Shown one piece after another: positions 37,001 to 56,751 of a DNA stretch of 64,000 nt. Source of the stretch: Piromyces finnis (taxonomy: Eukaryota; Neocallimastigomycota; Neocallimastigomycetes; Neocallimastigales; Neocallimastigaceae); the NCBI GenBank assembly GCA_002104945.1, contig MCFH01000055.1:248001-312000 (forward strand), read 5' to 3'. The notes beneath the pieces are model-generated. The model saw nothing but the letters and a program-made list of their open reading frames with translations, did no database searches and was not told the origin of the DNA. Positions within the stretch are counted from its first letter, which is position 1, and each line of letters starts with the position of its first letter. Made by a program: the position numbers and the translations under genes.

Positions 37001-38272
37001 TATATAATTAATGATAATAATATTATTATAAATACTTTATCATAAAAGTTGAAGAAAATAATTTATCACCAAAATAAATGGAAACTGAATCATTAAAATA
37101 CATTATTCTGAAAAATAAGTGAATAACTATAAATATTATTTATTATTTACAAATATTAGTATATACTATATTATACTTAATAAATAAAATATAACAACTG
37201 ATTCATACTTGGTTGAACAAAAATTCTATATTATTAATTTTTAAATTATAAAATATTAAATTACTATTATATCTAATATAATTAAAATGATTATATATTT
37301 ATTAATATAGTAATACTAAAATTACGTTAAAAACGGTATATTCAGAAAATTCAATATCTTTTTTAATAATAGTTAAAACATTATAAAAATAAAATAATTA
37401 ATTATTATCGAATTTAAAAAATTATTTTAATAAATAATATTTAAAAACCTTTATACTCCATTTCATTGGCTTCCTTTATTTAATATTGAATAATAAAATA
37501 AAATATTGATTAATAAAATATATATCCAATACAAAACCCTATTATACAATATAAAAAGTAATATAGTTATATTTACCTTTTACATTTAATAAATATACAA
37601 TTAATACCTATAACAAAAAATTAATTATTACTAATAACATTTTGAATATTAGAATGATAAATATTAAATATAAAATTTACAAATTAAGCATATATAAGCA
37701 ATTTCTATAAGAAAGACCAGTAAAGATGCAACTAAATTAAATATTTATAAGAAATTTATTAATAATAATATTATTATATTTTGTATGTCTTATAAAATAT
37801 TTATTGACAAAAATGTCACATTCGTTTTATCTTAATATTACTGTTCAATATATTTGAATTTGTTATATCAAAACTTATATATTGAAGAATAGTTTTAAAT
37901 ATATTTGGAAGTCTATCAAATAAGTCTGAGTCAATTATAAAATATACATTCTGTAAATCTATATTAATTATATATATATACATTAATCGATTAGATAAAT
38001 ATTTGTAAATATATAATCCTATGTATTCCTAAAAAAAATACCTTCAACAATAATAAATAGTAATGACAATAATAAAGAACATTTTGAGTTTTTCGTTAAA
38101 TGGTAAAAAAGTGAGAATAAGTATTTCTATCATTATAGAAAAAATAAAGGATAAATATAATCAATAAAAATAAAACTATGACTTGTATATTATAATAATA
38201 ATATTTTATATCATTGTTAATTACTTCATTTCTAATTATTATAGCATTTTGTGAATCATTTATGATATCCAT
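31100..38272 (-). CDS. TmcB-like multipass membrane protein with TPR region (copy A), many exons
   Basis: The probable start is the ATG at 38270-38272 (MDIINDSQ) and the stop is at 31100-31102. N-terminal exons (38.3-36.0 kb) give hydrophobic helices (KYLFSLFYHL, LQNVYFIIDSDLF, ALLIVGVFILFIAIELI, IFFFMGFSFINAIGIIL). A Ser/Glu linker follows (36.0-36.3 kb). Next is a TPR-like region with the family pattern CECELISRFIRNN, AIQQVNELKPGF and SYLTFMQLYPNQD (35.9-35.0 kb), then a charged segment (34.5-33.9 kb). A lumenal or extracellular domain lies between further helices (33.6-31.7 kb). The last exon (31608-31100) has one more helix and ends PTSIIKKIPQIRDFIEFG. The order matches TmcB/TmcC proteins of Dictyostelium and zoosporic fungi, known by TPR repeats between membrane blocks. 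The neighbour at 38693-45396 is a diverged paralogue. Function is unknown; a receptor-like role is inference. Internal exon ends are approximate. Confidence 0.72.
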
Positions 38273-38692
38273 TATTTAAATAATTTCATTTTATTATATT
38301 ATAAATTATACGTTCTATGTTTTTATAAAAAATTTTTTTTTCTAAATTCAATTATTAAAGTATTAAATGAAAATTATTTTTTTTTTTTTTTAATTTTTCT
38401 TATTCATAGAATTAATTATATAAGTATTTTAATTCATGTTAAACTTTATTTTTTTAATTTTAATAAACAAAAAATTAAAGATTAAAAAAGTTTATTTATC
38501 AATATTAAATTATTTTGTATAAATACAATAAAGTGAAAATTAAATTACATTGAAAATTTTAATAATAAATTTATTTATAATACAATATATTTGATAAAAA
38601 ATTCACTAATAAAAAAATAAATGCTTTTATATATTACATGCATATATCTAATAAAAATTATATTACATTTGCTACTTAAACATTACAATAAA
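38273..38692. other. Short spacer between the tandem TmcB-like genes
   Basis: About 420 bp of AT-rich DNA that must hold the 3' end of copy B and the promoter of copy A. No ORF or repeat other than A/T runs. Confidence 0.6.
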
Positions 38693-45396
<6,704 letters not shown>

Positions 45397-46242
45397 ATAT
45401 TATATGACACTCTTTTTTTAAGTTTAGAATTTTTTATTTTTTTATTTTTTTATTTTTTATGATATATATATATTGTATAAATAGTTAAGTTTGTGTTTGT
45501 TAAATACATAGAGTTTTTATTAAATATATATATATTTACTAATAATATTTCACTTATCAGTTCAATTATTAATTAATAGTTATTTAAAAAAAAAAATTAA
45601 AAATTAATTCAAATGAAGAAAAAAAAAAAAAAAAAAAAAAAAAACTTTGTAAAAAGAAAAGAAAATTAAAAAATAATAAAAATAAAATAAATAAATAAAT
45701 TTATTTCTTAACAATTAATTTTAAATAACTGTATTAAATAATATTAAACATCCTTTAACCTTATCTTTTTCTTTTAATATATTAACATTATAATTATTTT
45801 AAATTTATTATTCAAGATTTATTATTAAATCATATAAGTTATTACTATACTAAGGTTAATAAGATTATTAGTATTAACGATTTTAATAACTATATAAAAA
45901 TTAAATTATATTTCAATATATATATGTTTTTCTTTTAAGCATATAATTGTTGGAAGATAATAAATTTTAAAATAAAAATAAATTATAAAAATTTAAGTTT
46001 TTAAAATTTTTAAAATAAAATTTAAAAAATTTTAAAACATTACCATATTTATTTTATAAAAAAATGATTTTTTTTTAAAAAAAGATTATAATTTTATTAG
46101 AATTAATAATAAATTTTTAATTATAATGATAAATAATATTCTATTAAAAAAAAAAAAAAAGTATAATGATTTTTTCCTAAAAACAATAAAAATAAAATGA
46201 AAAAAATATATATTTTTTTTAAAAGAATGTAAATAGTTTTAA
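45397..46242. other. Spacer upstream of TmcB-like copy B, 3' of URB1
   Basis: AT-rich, with a 26-base A run near 45617-45642 and several palindromic AT stretches. Holds the copy B promoter and the URB1 3' UTR by position. No gene seen. Confidence 0.6.
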
Positions 46243-49200
46243 TTATAAATTAATTTTTTTTGCAAAAGATATAATATAATCATCTTTTAATTCATTATAT
46301 TCATTAATTATCATTTGATAATTATTTTTATAAAATAAGATAGCAAAAAGGTTATTTCTTAATAATAAATTAACTTGATAATAGTCCTCTAATAATTTTT
46401 CATCATAATTTTTTGTCATATTTGTTACATTGAGAATGGATAATGACTTAATTTCACTCAATAACTTTTGACTATTTTGATTGGTTTCAAATTCTAAAAA
46501 TTATAAATATTAATAAATGGATTAATTATTTTATTATTCTGTATCTATAATTTTTTAATTACTATTATTTAATAAGTATATTATATTTACCTAAATAGAA
46601 TCTTTTATTTAATACATTTATTGCTTCACCTTCACTATTTCTTTTTGTTCCTTGTTTATTATTTATGCTGTATAAATAATCACTTAAAATTTCTAATAAT
46701 AAATATAATGTATAACTTTGTCTTCTAACAAAAATCTTAAAATTATCTATTTTATCTTGGTTACATTTTGAAAACAATAATTGCTTATTTAATACATCAA
46801 TAACCAGGGATAAACTATTTGGTTCATGTTTGAAATATTGTGTTAATAATTTTGATTTAAGCATCCACTCGAATAATTCAGATATATTATTATCAATTAT
46901 ACCAACAATTTCTAACTTATTATTAATATATGCTCTTTCTCTGAAATTACTTAATTTAATTAATGAGTGAATAATCCAGTTAATAAAAACATCTAATTTT
47001 TGATGATATTGTAAATTATTATAATCTATTCCATTAATAATTATTCTTAATAACTTTTGTAATAACTCAATATAATTTCTATTAAATTGAATTGTTTTTA
47101 ATCCATATAAATTGTCCAAATTACTTATTTGTTTATGATCTAATGAAATGTCATAATAACTGTTTAACTTATTGGTATTTTTACTTAACTTTTCATAATA
47201 TTTTTCTGCACTATCCTCTTGTATTTCATTCCTTATTTCAATATTAGAAATAGCCTTTTGACTTGTATTATTTAAAATATATATATCATGGTTTTGTTTA
47301 TTCAATAAATCAAAAGCAATGATTAATTTTAAAATTGGATATGAATTTAACTTAAATGATATATTAAAGTTTTCTTTTGAAAAAGTTATTATATCATGTA
47401 TATAATTAATTACTTCATATATATAATTGAGCCACCATTGGTAATTAATTTTTAATTCATTACCTTCTTTAGAATTTATCTTCTTTAAAAGATTAGCTAT
47501 AGGTTGTATCAATTGATAAAATATTGAAATAAATACATTTCCCCAATTTCTCATACCTTCTTCACCTTTATACCATGTAGTATCAGCTTCTTTCCAACTT
47601 TTCCATATAGAATTAATTAATCTTACATATCCTATTAATAATTCATTTTTAGAATCAACATTGAATTCAGATAAACAAGATTGAACCCATGAAAGTAAAC
47701 CATTTTGAATAATTAAATCAACAACAATAGATGAATTTGTACATAATTTTATATATATTTCAATAATAAGTTTTCTAATTGAAATATCGGATAAATTAGA
47801 ATGGAAGAGACTGTTTAATAAATTAGAAATATGACGACGTCTATACGACTTAAAGTCAGATTTATCTTGGAATCCATTTGACAATAATCGAAGAATCCAT
47901 GTTCTTTCTTGCTTATAATTATCTGATGATGAATAAAGTAAATTATATAATAATGGTATATCTTCTAAATCAATCCAAGGTCTTTGCAATAAGAAACGAT
48001 TAACTAAAGGATACATATAATGATCTGGCTTTGTAAATATTAATAATGATTGAGCAACAAATAATGATACTACATTTGGAATACGTTGAGGTGTGTCACG
48101 ATCAATAATAGAATTTTTGAATGAATCACATAATAAAAGTAATTGCTTTTTTTCTCTTAAATTACTTGATCCTAATATACCATAAAGTTGATCTATCAAG
48201 AAATATGCTATTTTTCTTCTATTTTCATTAGTACTAGATAAAGCCATAACAACTAAACCGAAACAATTTAACTCAATAAATCTATGTATATCGAATTTAG
48301 TACCAGCAATACTTAATAATTGTGCAAATAATGGAAGGAAAAAGTCTTGATCATATAATGATGTCAACTTTTTACTATTAAGTTTTTCCATAGATTCCTT
48401 TTCTGATTCAGAATCATTCATTCCATACCATTTAATTGTATATCCCATCCAATTAGAATCAATTAAATTCATAATTTCAACTACCATTATACCGCTATTT
48501 AAATGATTTCTTTCTTGATTTCTCTCTCTAATATCTAAACTTGAATATGACCATAAAATTGAAGCATCTGCAACACTTACACCTGCGTCAGTTTCAAAAA
48601 TATTAAGAATATTAAATATTCTTTTATCTGTTGATGATATTGTTGCATTATATGCTGCCATAATCTGAGATAAATATGATGGCTTACAGCATTTTACTGG
48701 ATCGCATTTAATTAAAAATTCAATCAATTTAATAACAACTTCTTTAACTTTTGCAAACTTTGGAATAGGTGATTTTGCAAAATTTTCCTGATCAGTCATT
48801 TTATTACCATTAGAAAAGCCTTTAACAATATTTTCTACATACTTTTCATGTGAAAATATATTATCTAAAATTAAATCTGGAGATATCAATATTGATTGCA
48901 TTTCTTTCCACTTTATTATTAAATATTAGTTGATTATTATATATATTGTTATAAAAAATAAAATATTTATAAGCATAAATATGTTAGTTTAAATGAAAAT
49001 AAAAAAATATGTAATAACAATAAATAACAATTAAAAAACTTATAACAAAAAATTATTATATTACCTGTAAGTATAAAGTACTAATTAATTTATATAATGA
49101 ATCCATGATTTCAAAACAATCAAATTTTTCAGCTAAAATATACTTTATGTAGTCATCTAAAATTAATTGGTTTATATTAAATATACTTTGAATTATTGAA

Positions 49201-52200
49201 TTGATAATATCAATCTTTTCATTTTCTAATATTATTTCATCAATAATAGAATTTAATTGTTCAAAGAGGGTTACTTCAAGAACACTATCATTATTTAATT
49301 CATCTTCTTTATTAATACTTAATATACATTGTAATAATAATGTTATAATATCACCATGATAATTGATTTTATCATTTTCGTTTTTAAGATAAAGGTTACT
49401 AATACTTTTATAGCAATTAATATGAAGACTATGAATGTTAATTAAATATATATTCATTGATTTTAATTTAGCAGCTTGTTTTTTTATAGTTGAAAATATT
49501 ATATCATAATATTCTTTTGACTTTGAATCAATAGTACTGAATTTTATAATGTTTGATAATAAAATTATTTCTTCTTGTATTTGTTGCTTTTTTTCCATTG
49601 ATAATTTATCATTATCTTCATAATCACTTGTAATTCTTTTAATTAATCTTTCCAGTAATATATTTTTAAATTTTTCATTAATAATGTTAATATATTTTTG
49701 TTCTATCTTTTCTTCTGTTTGTATAAATGATGAAACAATCTTAATATTCTCCTCATTAATTGTAGTATTTTTCCAATAATTTGATGAGAATACCCATGAA
49801 CAAACACGTGGATCATTTTTAATTAATATACTTAATATGTTAGCTCTTACATTATTCATATTCTTTAAGATAAAATCAATAAATGGCTTTTTAATTAAAA
49901 TTTGAATATTCTCATAAAGAATTAATTTATCTTGATTATCATTATCAGAACGAACAATGAAATTATAATCCTTTGAATTTAATATAATTTTATAAATAAT
50001 ATTATCAAGTTGATTTGAAGCATTGCTTTCAAATAATTTAAATAGTTTCTCAATTAAAAATGTATCAATTGATTTGTTATTTTCAGTAATACTTGATGAA
50101 TTTGTTAATACAATTTCCAATAACTTAATAGAAGCATTATCGTTAACATTAATATTTTTGAAAAGGCTCTCTAATATTAAATTAGTATCTGAAATGCTCA
50201 TTAATTCCTTAAATATGTGGAAAAGGGTTAATGTAGTATAAGAAATTGAATTATTCTTTCCAGTACTATTTGAAATATTATCTACAACATAATTTCTTGC
50301 CTTAACATAATAACTAAGCCATACTTTACTTGCTTTTTTACATTTAATATTTTCCTCCATGATATAAAGCAAACGATCTGTTATTATATTATCATTAAGG
50401 AAATTATCATTAATTACAGGATTAGCTAAAACACTTTCTAATATTTCTTGATTTTCTTTTATTAATAGAGAATAAATATTAAAGAATAAATTAATAATTT
50501 CATATGAAATATCATTAATACTCTTAGCATTTAAAAATAATGATACTTCATTGTAAAGATCATTAAATTTCTTATTATCTATTTTATTTAAAGAATAAAT
50601 AACAAAACTATAGAGTAAATTAGTTTGTGGATAATTCTTAATTAAAGCAAAATTTGTAAATAAACATCTAAATGGAATACGACGTAAAAGTCTTGACCAT
50701 TTATCATTATCAATTAAACTTAAAAAGTCCTCATTAATATAATCAAAAATTGAACCACAATATGGAAAGCGTAATCTTATATACTCAGAGATTCTATTTA
50801 AAAATTTATCTTCTTCTAAAATATTCAATAATTTTGGTAGTATATAAATAAATTGAGCTGGAGATAACTGATTTAAAAATTTGACTAAGGTCTGTAATGT
50901 TAAGCTTCCATCTTTTTTTGTTAAATTATCAAATTTTGACTGCACTTTTTTAATCTCCTTCTCATTAATCTTATTATCAATTTCCATTAATGAATCATCA
51001 TTATTGTTTGATATTTTTAAGAAATATTGATATGCTGAAGAAATCCAGTCGATCTCATTCCAATTATCCTTCCAATATAATTCATTTAATGATGTTAATG
51101 AAATGTTATATTCATTTGTAATTTCTTTAATTGTTAACAATAAATAATCTGGGACTTTTTGAGTGATATCACAAATACTAATAAGCACATAACATAAGTA
51201 ACGAGAGATAATTACTTTATTTTCTCCTTCATATTTCATCAAACTTTTTAATGATGGATAAATAATTAAACTATAGATCAATTTTGATTGATCATGTTCT
51301 TTTGAATTTAATAATAAATCAACTTCATTATATTTTTCGATATATTTATTTTCCTTTTTACATTGATTCTCAATTTCTAACATTTCATCTACAGTTTTAT
51401 ATGGATCTTGTGCAATTGAACAAATAACATCATTAAAAAAGTCAACTATTAGTTGTCTATATTTTGATGGTACAATAAATGTACGCTTCATAGTATCAAA
51501 CCATATAGAAATTTCTCTACTGCAAGATTTGAAAATTGAAGAACGAGACAATAACTTAATTAATGTATTTAAAGTCAATGATTGAATTTCAGTATATGGT
51601 GTATTTAAATATAAATTTAATAAAGTATTCAAATGTGTTTTATTATTTTCGTTCTTATTCCACCATTTGAGATCACTAATTTCACCTATTAATTTCAATA
51701 AATTATATTGTATTTCTGGTGACATTAAGGAAACATCTGTCGTAATTAATTTCCCAAAATCAAAACGAGATTCCAATAAAGCTTCATTCATATAACTATG
51801 ATAAAATTTAATAATTGATAAAATTAGCCCCAAAATTAAATCTTTTTTGGACTTCATATCATCACCAGCTACAGACTCGTCAGTATTTTTATTGTTTAAT
51901 TTTGTATTATCACTAATTTGATGGTGAAGAGATAAAATAATTTGAATATCAGGAATATTCTTCTTAATCTCATTCAATAATAAATGAGAATATTCTTTCC
52001 ATTTACTAACAATTAATGATGCATTTATACTTGAAATTACAACATTGGATGTAGCTGAATTTTTATTATTTCTTTTTATATCTGAGTTGTTCTCTATTAC
52101 ACCCTGATTAACATATTTCTGCTCGTATAAATATTTAATATTATCTATATATTCAATTACATTTTGAAGTTTCATAAATGAAAAACTTAATATCATTAAA

Positions 52201-54286
52201 CTCATATATTTAATCAAAAAGCTAGAATGTTGTAAGCCTCTACTTAATAATGCACGATTAATAGGTGAAGGAAATATATTGCTGATAACATTATTAATTG
52301 GTGGAGGTTCTTGAAGATTAATTATATTGATCAAATTTTTTGGAATAGGCAATGAAATAATTTTTTGTGCTAAAATAATATTACTTAACCATTTAGATGA
52401 AAGACGAGGTTCAAATGACATATGAGAACCAACTGATTGCCAAAATCTTTTAAAATTAATAATAAATAACATAAAAAAAGGTCAATATTATTAATCATTA
52501 TAAATAATAAATGCATAAATTCAGTAATTTATCAAAAATAACTTACATTGGAATCAATTCTGGACATGCTTTTAAAATGTTTAATAATAATTCTTGTTGC
52601 TTTAAATCATCAGTTGGATTAATTACAGTAATAAATTTAGACAAAATTTTATTGTAAATTTTAATATTTTTATTTTTGCTTATTGAGGATTTTGCTGTTG
52701 CTGTATACCAACCAGCATCTTGGAAGCATACACCAACACCAGGATTACAACATATATATAATAAAAATTCATGAACAACATCAGGAACAGTTCTTGCTGT
52801 CTTTTCTTCTTCGTCATTTATATATTCTTTGAATTCAGATTTGTATGCTTTTAATATCTACAATATTATTATTTTTTCCAAAATATATATTTGTCATAAA
52901 TTAACAATTTTATAAAAATTCAAAAATCAATTATAATTTATACATTTATTAATTAACAACATTACCTCTTCTAAAATAAATGAATTAAAGAAATTAATTT
53001 TAACGGTTCTTGGTAACTCTTCATCATCAATAACATATTTTCTTAAGCTATTAAATACATAACATACCAACTATTAATAATAAAAAATCAATTATTTATT
53101 CAAAATAAAGGCCATATTAATTATATTAAAAATGGTATAATACAACTTATTATCGATATTATATATTAAATATTACCTGATAAGAATCTTTATCCATATC
53201 TTTAAAAATTAAATTTAAAAAGTTTTTTAATTCTAAAATATTCTTTTTAACAATAACATCTCCATAAATAATAAATGAAAGAATAAATTTTATATATAAT
53301 GAACGAACATCTATATATTTTAAGCATAATTGTTTTAATTAGTTTTAATATTATTTAACAATAAATATATTATAAGTTATTAGATTATTATATTTTTATA
53401 TAATATTAACCATCTTTATCAACTTTTTCAGCAAATTGTTTCTTTCTTCTTATATTTAATAATTTGTTTAAACTTTTTAATGAAAAATCGAAAGTTTCTT
53501 GTAATTCCTTGGTTGTAGCAGAAGAATGAGATGCAACGGCTATTAATAATCTTAAGGTTGATTGAATTGGATAAATATTTCCTGAAGAAAGAGTTCTATA
53601 TATTGTTTTTAAATAATTTCTAATAATGTAATTAATTCATAAAAAATTAAAGATAATAATTATATAATTATATATTTAAAAGGTAAATAAATTGTTTGTT
53701 AAAAAGGATATAATTCTATTTATTGCAATTCCATTAGTTCTAAAACCAATCAATTTTGTAACTTGAATAACTTTAGTTAATAATTCTAATATAATAGTTT
53801 CTAAAACAACAATTTTATTCTAAAAGCATATATATACATATATATATTATTAATTAAATAAATCATAAAGTTTTAATTATTTTAGAAAATTATTTAAGCA
53901 TAAAAAAATATACATTTTGTTGAAATTTCCATAAATTAAATAATTCTTCACACTCTGGAGATTTTCTTATATATTCTCTAAATAAATTTTCTTCATCATT
54001 TACATCAACATTGGATTTTGAACTGTATTTCCCAATAATTTTCTTTAATGAAAATGAAAAATTATATAAACCTTTTAAAATATATATTATTATAAATAAT
54101 TGTTTATTAATTTATTAAAAAAAATTAAAATAAAAAGAATATATATATAATGAATGTCTATATATATCCACCTTTTTGTAATACTTGTAAATTATTACTC
54201 CTCAAAGTGTCCATTAAATCTGAAACAGATGAAAATGGAGTATAAGAAGAATTAAATTGTTTATATTCTTCTGAATTCTGTTCCAT
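46243..54286 (-). CDS. URB1: URB1/Npa1 60S ribosome biogenesis protein, ten exons
   Basis: The start is the ATG at 54284-54286 (MEQNSEEYKQF) and the stop is at 46243-46245. The exons are 54286-54172, 54071-53914, 53819-53712, 53627-53411, 53310-53177, 53070-52966, 52857-52547, 52446-49065, 48910-46591 and 46493-46243. They total 7101 nt and 2366 aa, phase-consistent at every junction, and are close in length to animal URB1. Family hallmarks: YIRKSPECEELFNLW near the N-terminus, DVRSLYIKFILSFIIYGD, VVHEFLLYICCNPGVGVCF, KIYNKILSKF, LNILKACPELIP, and in the C-terminal block LYDQDFFLPLFAQLL, NRFLLQRPWIDLEDIP and KQERTWILRLLSNGF. URB1 is a helical-repeat scaffold in early pre-60S particles in the nucleolus, with RNA-helicase and snoRNP partners. 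Intron 3 (53628-53711) is not GT-AG but AT-AC. Confidence 0.93.
53628..53711 (-). other. U12-type AT-AC spliceosomal intron (URB1 intron 3)
   Basis: On the minus strand the intron begins ATATCCTTTTT, a perfect match to the U12 5' splice site, and ends AATTAATTAC. A branch-site-like ATCTTTAAT ends about 19 bases before the AC, within the 8-21 base range of U12 introns. Splicing joins AAT AGA ATT to ATT ATT AGA AAT in phase 0 (NRI-IIRNYLKTIY), as in other URB1 proteins. The 84-nt intron contains no GT dinucleotide. The nearest AG acceptor (53621-53620) would give a stop eight codons on. The other eight URB1 introns are GT-AG. Confidence 0.9.
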
Positions 54287-55014
54287 TTTTTGAAATTGAT
54301 AATATTTCAATAAAATAAATTATAAAAAAAAAAAAAGAAAGAAAGAAAGAAAGAAATTATAATAAATATATATTATTCTGTAGTTAAAAAAAAAATAAAT
54401 TTTATGTTTCAATTAATTTAATTTAACTACAGAATATAAAAAAAATAGATAAAACAAAAAAAAATAAAAAAAAAAAAAATAAAAATAAAAATAATAATAT
54501 TAATATTAATATTAATATTAAATTCAAATATACACGTGATATATTATATTATAATATTCAATTTAATAGGTCAATCTCGAATCTTTTTTTTTTTAATATT
54601 TTAAAAATTTTTTGTTAATATAGTTGGTTGTATAAATAAATATATTTTTTAATCTTTCAATCTCTATGTGTATCATATAACTAATAAATCAGAAAAATTA
54701 TAAAACCAGAAAATTATAAATATTTTTATATTATTTGATAAATTAAATTAGTTATTTCAATATTTTTTATTTCATATTATTAATTATATGTTTTTTTATC
54801 TATTTGATTTATGTTAATAATTTAAAATAAAAATTTGTATGGGTATATTAAAAATTGTTTAGTCATATAAATAGTTTTTCTTTACTTCAGATATATAAAT
54901 ATAAAGTTATTTGATATTTCATAATTTAGTTTGTATTCAAATTTATCAATATCAAAAAAAAAAAAAAAGAAAAAGTTTTTTAATGAATATTTTAAATATT
55001 TTAAAAAGAATAAA
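54287..55014. other. Intergenic region between URB1 and the CEP295-like gene
   Basis: AT-rich, with a GAAA microsatellite near 54337-54355, an AATATT-type repeat near 54495-54520 and the inverted repeat at 54374-54436. No coding signal. Confidence 0.65.
54374..54436. repeat. 15-bp inverted repeat with 33-base spacer
   Basis: TATTCTGTAGTTAAA at 54374-54388 is perfectly repeated in inverse orientation at 54422-54436. It lies just upstream of the URB1 start and could form a hairpin or be a factor site. The arms contain CTGTAG in otherwise A/T-only DNA, which makes chance pairing less likely. Confidence 0.7.
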
Positions 55015-56751
55015 TCATGGATATTGATGAAATAGGACTTTTCTTATAACTTCTTGATTTACAATTGAATTTTTATCGCATACACTATAATCATTATACT
55101 TATATTCTTTATTTGAAGTTATTTCTTTTTCACTTTGTTTTTTGATATTATTTCTACTTTGAAGTGGTCTACTTAATTTACTATTAGATTGAACACCAAC
55201 ATTTTTCCATTCTTTTTTATTAACTCTTTCAACTTCTTGCGGTATTTTATTAAGTTCCTTATCTATTTATTATTAATTGATAGTGAAATAAACTAAATAA
55301 GTAATTCAATTTAATTTAAAAAGTTATTCACACAAAAAATAATTGAATAAATATAAGGCATACTTGTATAATAATTAATGCAATAATCCTTTTTATCTGT
55401 CTGTGATATACATGGTACATTAATATTTCCATTACCGATGTTTTCATAATCTCTTATTGAATTTTTTATATTTTCTTTTCTTCTTAATATATCAATATTC
55501 TCTAATGTTTTCATATTTTGAATAAATACATCGTTTTGCTAAACACAAAAAAAAAAAAAAAAAAATTATATTCATTATTGAATTAACATAATATTTTCTA
55601 TATTTTATATTATATTATAATTATAATTAATAGTAAAACTGTTTTACTTTTTCATCATTCATTTTATCAATAGCTTTTTTATATCTTTCTTTTGTAATTC
55701 GTATACTTTCTTTTAATTTTTTTTGGTTATTTTTTAAATTTAATTGTCCTTGCTTTAATTTCAAATATGCAATTTCAGATGCATTATACTTATTATTTTC
55801 ATGGTTACATCGTACAACATTATATTCTCGATGGTATGATGAATCATTATAATTTCTCTTTTTTGAGTAATCTTTATCGTTATCTTTATATGATATAAAT
55901 GTTTTATCCTCATCTATAAATACTTGATTTCTTTGTTTTTCTCTGAATTGATCTACCAATTTTTTTTCTCTATTATTTGAAATTGTTATAGCATTATATT
56001 GATTTTTTATATAATTTGTTATGTCTTTTATTTTCTCTAAAGATTCTTTACATTGCTAATTAAAACATTATATATAATATTATAATACAAAACATTATAA
56101 TTATTACTACTACATCAAAACTAAATAAAATAATTATTGTTTTACTTTTTGTCGTGCTTCAATATATCTCTCATTTTCCTTTACTCTCTCATTGTATAAT
56201 TTAATTAATAGTTCCTCTTTTTTTAGCACCTTATTATTATAATAATATAAAAGTATATTAATTATTTCTAAAAATGAAAACTCAAATTTAACTATAACTA
56301 TATATATACATCTTCATTTCGTTGGATTTTTGCGTTAGATTGAGCTGCACCAATATAATTTTTTGTTAATTTTTTTAACTCCAAAAAATTATCAACCTTT
56401 TTAATATGATTTTTATTCCATTCTGCCTATATTTATTTTTAGTTTTAAAGTTAATTACATTATTATTTTAAATATTTAATTTTAATAGTAATAATAAACT
56501 CACTTTATTTTATAACACAATTATATTATATTATATCAACATACCTTTATCAACTTTATTAAATTTTTTAATTCACCTTCAACACCTGAATTATAGTTCA
56601 TTGTTCTATTCTCAGATATTATCTTTCCTTGCTTTCGGACTTGTTGTAATCTTAATATTCGCTTTTTTCTTTCTTCATTCTCAATATATGCTTTTTCTTC
56701 ATTTGGACTTAATGGAATAATTTTCTTTGAACTCGTATCTTTTTTGCTCAT
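55015..56751 (-). CDS. CEP295/Ana1-like centriole protein (N-terminal domain), multi-exon
   Basis: The start is the ATG at 56749-56751 and the stop is the TGA at 55015-55017. Residues about 14-105 follow the conserved N-terminus of CEP295 closely. The pattern is LSPNEEKAYIENEERKKR, then RLQQVRKQGKIISE, then the spliced AEWNKNHIKKVDNFLELKKL and NYIGAAQSNAKIQRNED. Animal CEP295 has LSPNEEAFILKEDYERRRK, a RLLQVREQ stretch, and AEWEESQTQKIQNLEKLY with LGEG/MGEGHRQAKENEPD. Coiled-coil-like Lys/Glu/Asn exons follow (56160-55630). The last exon ends VIRKVLFHQYP. The protein is far shorter (about 430-450 aa) than animal CEP295 (over 2000 aa). In animals CEP295 is needed for centriole-to-centrosome conversion and centriole stability. 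Here a role at zoospore basal bodies is inferred. Exons are about 56751-56546, 56425-56311, 56229-56147, 56054-55646, 55541-55365 and 55262-55015. Confidence 0.75.

Noticed and set aside
53620-53711. Ordinary GT-AG splicing for URB1 intron 3
   Set aside because: The segment contains no GT, and using the nearby AG at 53621-53620 gives a frame with a stop after eight codons.
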